Made by a program: the position numbers and the translations under genes | Notes under the pieces: model-generated | Told to the model about the DNA's origin: nothing | The model's database searches: none | The model's input: the letters and a program-made list of their open reading frames with translations, nothing else | Part shown: positions 1 to 4,476 of the stretch, in pieces | How positions within the stretch are numbered: position 1 is the first letter of the stretch | Layout of the letters: each line of letters opens with the position of its first letter | Source of the DNA: an uncultured Bacteroidota bacterium | GTDB lineage: Bacteria > Bacteroidota > Bacteroidia > Bacteroidales > SZUA-534 | Assembly: GCA_937900725.1 (NCBI GenBank) | Contig: CALCFP010000572.1 | Location: 1-7,985, forward strand | Length of the DNA: 7,985 nt | Reading direction: 5' to 3'

Positions 1-70
1 CTGCTATCAGCAAAGGACGTCTGATATTCTTAATGCCCCAATTCTGAAACGGATTATCTAATGATTGCAT
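1..70 (-). CDS. DAHP synthase, probably fused to chorismate mutase (N-terminal fragment, runs off left edge)
   Basis: Only the first 23 codons are visible, reading MQSLDNPFQNWGIKNIRRPL and then LIA at the window edge. The RPLLIA stretch, about 20 residues from the start, matches the first beta strand of KDSA-like (AroA-beta) 3-deoxy-D-arabino-heptulosonate-7-phosphate synthases, where it precedes the GPCSAE motif; the next base (G) is compatible with that glycine. The enzyme joins phosphoenolpyruvate and erythrose-4-phosphate in the first step of the shikimate pathway, and in Bacteroidota it is commonly fused to chorismate mutase. The fusion cannot be seen here. The ATG lies 24 bases after the tyrA stop codon on the same strand, with AGGATA just ahead of it, so it is probably the third gene of the pheA-tyrA operon. 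The identification rests on a short fragment and its context. Confidence 0.62.
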   Translation of the reverse strand, partial: MQSLDNPFQNWGIKNIRRPLLIA

Positions 71-94
71 TATCCTGATATTTTAATGGTTATC

Positions 95-937
95 TTATTT
101 CAACACTCTACGAATCTTGTTGGCGTCGTCGATGAGTTTGTAAACGGCCTCATTGTTGTCTTCCTCCAGATTCTTCTTGAACTCCTGCAACTTGTTGATG
201 TATGTGTCAAGCACTATCAGCACGTTGTCCTTGTTCTGTTCAAAGATTGGCTGCCACATTGCCGCCGAACTTTTTGCCAGACGTACAGTTGAGTCGAAAC
301 CGCCTGACGCAAGGTCGAAGATGTGCTTCTCGTTCTTCTCTTTTTCCAAGACAGTCAAGGCCAACGCAAACGAACTGATGTGCGAAATGGCCGACACGTA
401 GGCTGTATGGACGTCGTGGTTTGCGCTGTTCATAAAGATGATGCGCATATTCATCGACTCGTACATACTGCGCACTAGATTGACGGCCTTGATGTCGCTC
501 TCCTCCGTATCGCACAATATGGCCACCTTGCCTTCAAACATACCAGCCTTTGCCGCCCACGGGCCCGAATATTCAGTACCTGCCATTGGGTGCGATGCCA
601 CGTAACGTTGGCGTTTTGGGTGATATTTCACCCATTCGCCAAGTTTGCCTTTTACCGAGCACATATCGGCGACAACCTGATTGTCATTTATCAAGTCGAG
701 AACCTTTGGCAACACCTTAATGGCCGCATTGACAGGTATCGACACCAAAATAAGGTCGGCACGCTTCACTCCTTCTTCAAACTCGCAAATCTCGTCAACC
801 AGGCCGATATGCAACGCACCTGCCGCATTGGTCGGATTATTGTCAACGCCGATTATCTTGTCGGCAAATTTCTGACGACGGATATCTATTGCTGTGGAAC
901 CGCCTATCAAACCAAGTCCGATTACTGTAACTATCAT
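95..937 (-). CDS. tyrA: Prephenate dehydrogenase
   Basis: This 280-residue cytoplasmic enzyme oxidatively decarboxylates prephenate to 4-hydroxyphenylpyruvate, the committed step to tyrosine. The N-terminal Rossmann fold shows the dinucleotide-binding motif GLGLIGGS (residues 7-14). The acidic D32 in IIGVD, at the end of the second strand, suggests NAD rather than NADP. The active-site signature HPMAGTEYSG lies at 116-125, with H116 at the catalytic histidine position. The helical C-terminal domain carries AYVSAISHISSFALA (179-193) and the conserved ASGGFDSTVRLAKS stretch (210-223). The length is normal for a monofunctional TyrA, with no chorismate mutase or ACT domain attached. It follows pheA by 42 bases and precedes the DAHP synthase by 24, all on one strand, so it should be co-transcribed and subject to the attenuator ahead of pheA. 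No clear ribosome binding site precedes the ATG, as is usual in Bacteroidota. Confidence 0.95.
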   Translation of the reverse strand: MIVTVIGLGLIGGSTAIDIRRQKFADKIIGVDNNPTNAAGALHIGLVDEICEFEEGVKRADLILVSIPVNAAIKVLPKVLDLINDNQVVADMCSVKGKLGEWVKYHPKRQRYVASHPMAGTEYSGPWAAKAGMFEGKVAILCDTEESDIKAVNLVRSMYESMNMRIIFMNSANHDVHTAYVSAISHISSFALALTVLEKEKNEKHIFDLASGGFDSTVRLAKSSAAMWQPIFEQNKDNVLIVLDTYINKLQEFKKNLEEDNNEAVYKLIDDANKIRRVLK

Positions 938-979
938 ATCTTTATTGTTTTATTTTAATTAATTCATTATTATCATCCA

Positions 980-1801
980 CTACAACTTTGCGCCCTTGTA
1001 CTCGCCAAGAACCGACAGATTCGACACCAGATTGAGAACCTTGCTTATGGCACGGTCGAAATTGCTCCGTTCCTGCCATTCCAAATCAACGTAGAATGTA
1101 TATTGGAACGGGCTTCCAAGAATTGGCAACGATTGGATTTTTGTCAGGTTGATGCCGTTGTTCATAAATTCAGCAAGCACATTGACCAATGAGCCAGGCT
1201 GATGTGTCAGTTCGAAACAAATAGAAGCCTTGTCGTTTTCAGGAACATCGTTGGCCGTGCGGCTTAACGCCAAAAAACGGGTATAGTTCTGCTTGTGTGT
1301 TTGGATATTGCTTGCCAAAATATTCAATCCGTATAGTCCTGCCGCATATTCGCTTGCAATGGCAGCCGCGTGAGTAAGTTTTTCATCGGCAATCTTTTGT
1401 GCCGCCGAAGCGGTGTCGGACCAGTTTATTGCCTTGATTTGTGGATATGAATCCAGAAAATCCTTGCTCTGCATTATGGCTATCGGGTGTGAGTAAACTT
1501 CGGTAATATCGTCAATGTTTACGCCAGGCAAGGCCATAAGATTCTGCGTGATATGCAGGTTAAGTTCGCCGATTATCTTCAGTTTCGACTTTTTAAGCAG
1601 AAGGTAATTTTCCAAAATGCTGCCAGCAATGGTGTTTTCGATAGCCACAATGCCGTAATCGGCCATTTGGTTTTCCACTGCAAGAAACAAGTCGCGGAAC
1701 TGATCGCAATTGATTGTCTCAATATCGTTGCCGAAATATTGCCTTGCGGCAATCTCGTGAAATGCTCCGTTTACTCCTTGTATGGCAATTTTCATATTCA
1801 T
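980..1801 (-). CDS. pheA: Prephenate dehydratase with C-terminal ACT domain
   Basis: The enzyme converts prephenate to phenylpyruvate, the committed step to phenylalanine. Numbered from the ATG at 1801 (273 aa), the dehydratase domain covers about 1-185. It includes MKIAIQGVNGAFHEIAA at the start, the VAIENTIAGSI signature near 52-62, SHPIAIMQ near 104-111, and the catalytic TRF triad at 174-176. An ACT domain follows (about 195-270), with HQPGSLVNVL at the GALV ligand-binding position and KIQSLPI where the classical ESRP motif sits. There is no chorismate mutase domain. The frame is open back to an ATG at 1840, but that start would put an intrinsic terminator hairpin (1811-1831) inside the coding sequence and add a non-homologous tail, MNISPAICGAFCF. 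The real start is therefore 1801 or 1795, directly after the terminator's U-tract. It is the first structural gene of the operon. Confidence 0.93.
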   Translation of the reverse strand: MNMKIAIQGVNGAFHEIAARQYFGNDIETINCDQFRDLFLAVENQMADYGIVAIENTIAGSILENYLLLKKSKLKIIGELNLHITQNLMALPGVNIDDITEVYSHPIAIMQSKDFLDSYPQIKAINWSDTASAAQKIADEKLTHAAAIASEYAAGLYGLNILASNIQTHKQNYTRFLALSRTANDVPENDKASICFELTHQPGSLVNVLAEFMNNGINLTKIQSLPILGSPFQYTFYVDLEWQERSNFDRAISKVLNLVSNLSVLGEYKGAKL

Positions 1802-1831
1802 AAAACAAAAAGCCCCGCAAATTGCGGGGCT
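1802..1831 (-). terminator. Intrinsic terminator of the attenuator, ahead of pheA
   Basis: An 8-bp perfect stem, AGCCCCGC (1824-1831) with GCGGGGCT (1811-1818), closes a 5-nt loop. The U-tract TTTTGTTTT follows on the minus strand and runs into the pheA start codon. A strong terminator directly upstream of a gene on the same strand indicates regulated read-through. It does not end an upstream gene, because none lies before it on this strand apart from the leader peptide. Confidence 0.9.
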
Positions 1832-1870
1832 AATATTCATTATCTTCAGTTACATAAACATCACCCCGCT

Positions 1871-1924
1871 TCATTTACCGAAGTAGTAAAAATAATAAGC
1901 GAAATATGATGCGATGTTTAACAT
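1871..1924 (-). CDS. Phe/Tyr leader peptide of the pheA-tyrA operon (17 aa)
   Basis: A short reading frame encodes MLNIASYFAYYFYYFGK. Codons 7-15 read Tyr-Phe-Ala-Tyr-Tyr-Phe-Tyr-Tyr-Phe, giving five tyrosine and three phenylalanine codons in nine. It lies between a -7-like promoter box (1945-1952) and an intrinsic terminator (1802-1831), immediately ahead of pheA. That is the layout of leader peptides such as PheL, whose translation is the sensor in ribosome-mediated attenuation. The TGA stop directly abuts the AGCGGGG segment (1864-1870), which can pair with the terminator's 5' arm, so a ribosome at the stop would mask the antiterminator. The peptide itself probably has no function. No strong ribosome binding site is seen; the bases ahead of the ATG are purine-rich (AAAAGAAAAGAC). 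Confidence 0.85.
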   Translation of the reverse strand: MLNIASYFAYYFYYFGK

Positions 1925-1944
1925 TGTCTTTTCTTTTAACGGTG

Positions 1945-1952
1945 CAAATGTA
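1945..1952 (-). promoter_or_regulatory. Promoter -7 element of the phe/tyr operon
   Basis: TACATTTG on the minus strand matches the Bacteroidota -7 consensus TAnnTTTG at every fixed position. It ends 20 bases before the leader peptide ATG, so transcription would start near 1940. The -33 element is weak: TGTG at 1975-1978 with 22-nt spacing is the nearest approach to TTTG. Confidence 0.65.
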
Positions 1953-2074
1953 ATATGTTTTCCGAATGTTGGTTCACACAGAGTGATTTTTTATTGACTT
2001 TTGGTAAAGTTGAAACGTTTAGTGCCTAGTACCCAGAACCTGGTGCCTGGCATTGGCAAGGTTGATAGGTTTAT

Positions 2075-2090
2075 CCCGATAACTATCGGG
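2075..2090. repeat. Small inverted repeat CCCGAT-AACT-ATCGGG
   Basis: A perfect 6-bp stem closes a 4-nt loop. No T-tract follows on either strand, so it is not a convincing terminator. Confidence 0.5.
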
Positions 2091-2203
2091 CGCTTCGCTG
2101 TTTAGATGTTTAGAAGTTGAGACTTTGGCAGTTGGCTGTTAGCCATTGAGCGTTAATGTTACTCGTAAGTTCCATAATGCATATCAACCTAAAAAAACTA
2201 TGT

Positions 2204-2217
2204 CGCCGCTCTGCGGC
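2204..2217 (-). repeat. GC-rich palindromic word, copy 1
   Basis: Read on the minus strand this is GCCGCAGAGCGGCG, a near-palindrome (GCCGC-AGA-GCGGC) able to form a 5-bp hairpin. It is inverted relative to copies 2 and 3 and is far richer in G+C than its surroundings. Confidence 0.75.
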
Positions 2218-2242
2218 TTTCGCTTATATGCAATTCACCAAC

Positions 2243-2319
2243 CTACCATTATCAGGCTGCTCTGCAGCCATTGTCGATTATACATTTTCATTAGCCGCAG
2301 AGCGGCGGAATAATGGTAG
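2243..2319. repeat. Imperfect long inverted repeat containing GC-rich palindromic copies
   Basis: The outer arms CTACCATTAT (2243-2252) and ATAATGGTAG (2310-2319) are perfect complements. Inside the left arm is GGCTGCTCTGCAGCC (2255-2269), a symmetrically altered version of the palindromic word. Inside the right arm is GCCGCAGAGCGGCG (2294-2307), an exact copy. Together they form about 27-nt arms around a 25-nt loop, the paired-palindrome layout seen in REP/BIME-like elements. Confidence 0.65.
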
Positions 2320-2344
2320 AAACATTGACACATCAAAAATACAA

Positions 2345-2358
2345 GCCGCAGAGCGGCG
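2345..2358 (+). repeat. GC-rich palindromic word, copy 3
   Basis: GCCGCAGAGCGGCG is repeated exactly, in the same orientation as the copy at 2294-2307 and 51 bases after it. It is preceded by A and followed by A, like the inverted copy at 2204-2217. Confidence 0.75.
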
Positions 2359-2410
2359 AAATAAAGAATAATGCCTAGTGTTGTATAAGGCTGAAGGTTA
2401 AGTTATTGTG

Positions 2411-2464
2411 AATTGTTAATTATTAATTGTTAATTGTTAATTATTAATTGTTAATTGTTAATTG
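2411..2464. repeat. A+T-rich tandem repeat, 21-bp unit, about 2.6 copies
   Basis: Two perfect 21-bp units (2411-2431 and 2432-2452) are followed by 12 bases of a third. Each is built from AATTGTTAATT and ATTAATTGTT. Related words (AATTGTCAATTG, TATCAATTATCAATT) occur after galM near 4442-4472 and ahead of it near 5539-5551. Confidence 0.85.
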
Positions 2465-2491
2465 AAAAATCCTACATCCAAATCCTAAACG

Positions 2492-2522
2492 AAAAAGGGC
2501 AACAGGCCGAAGCACATTGCCC
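2492..2522 (-). terminator. Intrinsic terminator-like hairpin downstream of the ATPase pseudogene
   Basis: On the minus strand GGGCAA (2517-2522) and TTGCCC (2497-2502) pair around an inner TGC-TTCG-GCC element, followed by TTTTT (2492-2496). One base differs from the galM terminator at 4382-4412, and this weakens the inner stem. It lies about 130 bases past the ATPase stop codon and overlaps the outer edge of the left direct repeat. Confidence 0.72.
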
Positions 2523-2643
2523 AATACCCAACTAAATCTATCATTTTTTGATGCGATTTAGTTGGCTATCGGCCTAAATACGGCATTTTACGAACAATAT
2601 CCAACCAAATCCATACTTTTTAACCACGATTTAGTTGAGTATC
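2522..2643. repeat. Left 122-bp direct repeat flanking the ATPase (two 51-nt hairpin units)
   Basis: This stretch aligns without gaps to 4101-4222, with about 15 differences in 122 positions. It contains two tandem related 51-nt units (2522-2572 and 2596-2646; the second runs 3 bases past the aligned repeat). Both start CAATA and end TATCGG. Each can form a hairpin: CCAACTAAATC with GATTTAGTTGG (11 bp, 16-nt loop) in the first, and CAACCAAATC with GATTTAGTTG in the second. The inner edge is 10 bases from the ATPase stop codon. Confidence 0.9.
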
Positions 2644-2653
2644 GGTTTTTATT

Positions 2654-4059
2654 CTAAGCAAACAAATCGTCAGCAACCACCTGATTTTGGATTTCCTTGG
2701 AATATTCATTATTTGCCAAGCCCGCAGTAGTTATCAAGACACTAGAGACTGCTTTGTTTGTTCCTGTTTTTGATTGAAAGACAGCAATCTTATTACGAAG
2801 TTCGTCTGCATATCTCTTTTTTATCACGTATTCGGCTTGTGAGAATTTTATCTCGCAAATATCAATCACGCCATCGGCACGGTCTATGAGCATATCTATC
2901 TGAACGCCAGTCTCATCAACTGTTTTTGCACGATAAAGCCACGAATACACGCCACTTATTACTCCAGTAATGCCAAGCGCTTTCTTTATTTGGTCAACAT
3001 GCTGAAAGCAAACACGTTCAAAAGCCAGCCCGCACCAAGCATTATACGTGCCACCACTTATTGACCGCGACCAATATTGTCGGTCTTTCTGCGAATTGCC
3101 TTCTATAAAACGGAAATAGAACAAGGTGTAATTGTCAAACAACTGATAGAGTGTGTCTTTTTTCGACTTTCCAATTGATGTGTATGAACGGATGAAACTG
3201 CACATTTCCAAATCCTTAAGGATTTTCGTCAGCGTCCCGCCGTGGTCTTGTCCTATGGATTGGGCAATGTCGCCACGCGTCATGCCCGTCTTTTTCTTGC
3301 CTAACGCAGTGACAACCTGAATGTATGGTTCAGGATTGCGAAAGAGTGAAGAGTACAATGCATCGAACTCGTTCCGAAGGTCGGCATTCTCTTCAAAAAA
3401 CATAAAATCAATATTTTGCGACCAACTATAGCCACGACGCAAAAAACTCCAATAGTATGGTATGCCACCCAAAACCATATAAGTTTGCAATACCTGCATA
3501 CGCGTCATTTTGAGTTCACGTGCAGTGACATACAATTCGCATTCATGCAAAGTAAAGGGTTTTAGGCAGATCTGCCTTGTAAGCCTCCGTAATTGTTCAC
3601 CAGTTTGCCGACAATCCACGAAGTGGCGCTTCCACAAACTATCAACACAATGTCGCGACGCATTGTCGCCCAACCATTCCAAAAATGTTCCAAAGCAGGC
3701 AGGAAGCCCGATTTGGGCGTATCCATCCACGGCAGTTCATCAAAGAAAACGATTTTCCTTTCACTATTGGTCGTCTCCAAAAATTTGCCGAGCGCATCAA
3801 ATGCTTCAAACCAGTCTTTCAGTTTCGGACAACAATTCATTCCTGCATTTGTGAGCGATTTCTCGAACAATGCAAGTTGGTGTTCCTTGTTGCCGTCCTG
3901 AATGCCAGTATGCTGAAATGCAAAGTTATAGTTGAATGTCTCCCTAACCAGGTAGGTCTTGCCTACCCTGCGCCGTCCATATATGGCCACAAATTCCGAT
4001 TTGTCGCTTTGCGCTATTTCCCAAAGCAGATTCTGCTCAAATTGTCGTCCTACAAGCAT
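2654..4059 (-). pseudogene. AAA ATPase with DUF234 / PD-(D/E)XK-like C-terminal domain, frameshifted
   Basis: The N-terminal piece (3562-4059, 165 aa) has Walker A GRRRVGKT (residues 28-35), Walker B IVFFDELPW (103-111) and the sensor-1-like LIVCGSATSW. It then reaches NNYGGL and stops within five codons. The C-terminal piece continues in another frame from about 3583 (LTRQICLKPFTLHE) to 2654. It carries a winged-helix-like stretch (TRGDIAQSIGQD...LTKILKDLE), the DUF234 signature GLAFERVC, and QIDMLIDR followed by IDICEIKF, resembling the D...ExK core of restriction-endonuclease folds. Family members usually read GGLHNRVTRQI here, so about 13 bases seem lost, although any change of frame by one would fit. 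Both halves otherwise look intact, so the break is recent or an assembly error. The cellular role of the family is unknown. Its own promoter, terminator and flanking direct repeats make it a self-contained unit. Confidence 0.87.
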
Positions 4060-4080
4060 GCCGTTGTTTTTTTATTATTA

Positions 4081-4111
4081 CAAATGTAGAATATTTCAAT
4101 CAATACCCAAC
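4081..4111 (-). promoter_or_regulatory. Promoter of the ATPase gene, -33 part inside the right direct repeat
   Basis: TACATTTG (4081-4088, minus strand) matches TAnnTTTG exactly and lies 21 bases before the ATG. GTTG (4108-4111), a 3/4 match to the -33 TTTG, lies upstream with 19-nt spacing, the expected distance. The -33 bases belong to the first hairpin unit of the direct repeat. Confidence 0.6.
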
Positions 4112-4222
4112 TATATCTATCCTTTTTTGGCGCGATTTAGTTGACTATCGGCCTAAATACGGCATTTTACGAACAATATTCAACTAAATCTGCATTTTTT
4201 AACCATGATTTAGTTGGGTATC
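4101..4222. repeat. Right 122-bp direct repeat flanking the ATPase (two 51-nt hairpin units)
   Basis: This copy has the same orientation as 2522-2643. Its hairpin units lie at 4101-4151 and about 4175-4225. The most conserved part is the middle, including the spacer between the units (CTATCGGCCTAAATACGGCA, then TTTTACGAACAATAT), which is identical in both copies. The arms vary more, in places with compensating C/T or A/G changes that keep pairing possible. It begins 41 bases upstream of the ATPase start codon. Confidence 0.9.
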
Positions 4223-4380
4223 AGACATTGTGCCCGACGATTTGCATTTCCAATATTAGCCAAATCCCGATTCTTCAACTTGACCTACCTGAAACATACC
4301 ATCAAGAGTTTAGTGGTTGAGAGTCATTGGGTTCACCGCCCACGATTGTGACCAGAAAACCCGAAAGAATCATTTTAAAT
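4223..4380. other. Spacer between the right direct repeat and the galM terminator
   Basis: This stretch is more mixed in composition than the flanking repeats. No frame on either strand gives a recognisable protein, and no tRNA-like fold is apparent. It may be a decayed coding remnant; nothing firmer can be said. Confidence 0.4.
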
Positions 4381-4381
4381 G

Positions 4382-4412
4382 AAAAAGGGCAACAGGCCGA
4401 AGCCCATTGCCC
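4382..4412 (-). terminator. Intrinsic terminator of galM
   Basis: On the minus strand GGGCAA (4407-4412) pairs with TTGCCC (4387-4392). An inner GGC-TTCG-GCC stem closes on a UUCG tetraloop, and TTTTT (4382-4386) follows. It lies 64 bases past the galM stop codon and should end that transcript. It matches the hairpin at 2492-2522 in all but one base. Confidence 0.88.
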
Positions 4413-4476
4413 AATATTCAACATTATATCACCTAACTAATTAATTGTCAATTGAAATTATCAATTATCAATTCCC

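Larger units (their letters stand above)
1802..1940 (-). promoter_or_regulatory. Phe/Tyr transcription attenuator, 5' leader of the pheA operon
   Basis: Three alternative pairings are visible in the leader RNA. In pairing 1:2, UAAACAUCGC (1911-1920, leader codons 2-5) pairs with GUGAUGUUUA (1855-1864) over 10 bp with one G-U. Inside it, UUCGCU can pair with AGCGGG and UUUAC with GUAAA. In pairing 2:3 (antiterminator), GCGGGG (1864-1869) pairs with CCCCGC (1824-1829), and AUGUUUAU (1854-1861) continues onto AUGAAUAU (1833-1840). In pairing 3:4 (terminator), AGCCCCGC pairs with GCGGGGCU and a U-tract follows. A ribosome stalled on the Tyr/Phe codons would break 1:2 and free segment 2 to block the terminator. 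A ribosome reaching the TGA would cover segment 2 and allow termination. The pairings are read from the sequence; the mechanism is inferred from enterobacterial attenuators. Confidence 0.82.
1961..2490. other. Gene-free spacer filled with short repeats
   Basis: No credible gene lies in this roughly 530-base stretch. From left to right it holds a patch of related words (AGTGCCTAG, ACCTGGTGCCTGG) at 2021-2050, echoed by ATGCCTAGTG at 2371, and then a CCCGAT hairpin at 2075-2090. These are followed by three exact copies of a GC-rich palindromic word with a decayed fourth (2204-2358), and a 21-bp A+T tandem repeat (2411-2464). The mixture resembles repeat-bearing spacers of Bacteroidales genomes. 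The 71-codon open frame across 2156-2371 is made by the palindromic words read in phase and shows no protein-like features. Confidence 0.7.

Noticed and set aside
2075..2090. CCCGAT hairpin as a terminator
   Set aside because: The stem is only 6 bp and no T-tract follows on either strand. The upstream neighbour on the plus strand has no gene to terminate.
2156..2371. 71-codon plus-strand open frame
   Set aside because: Its codons are mostly the GC-rich palindromic repeats read in phase (CRRSAAF, AAERRN twice). It has no ribosome binding site and no domain-like pattern.
2411..2464. Replication origin or DnaA-box cluster
   Set aside because: The A+T tandem repeat contains no DnaA-box-like words, and no replication genes are nearby.
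3510..4144. Plus-strand frames across the ATPase
   Set aside because: They are antisense to the Walker A/B-bearing frame and show no protein family features.
2522..4222. CRISPR-like array from the repeated hairpin units
   Set aside because: There are only two units per site, the spacer between units is identical rather than unique, and no cas genes are present.
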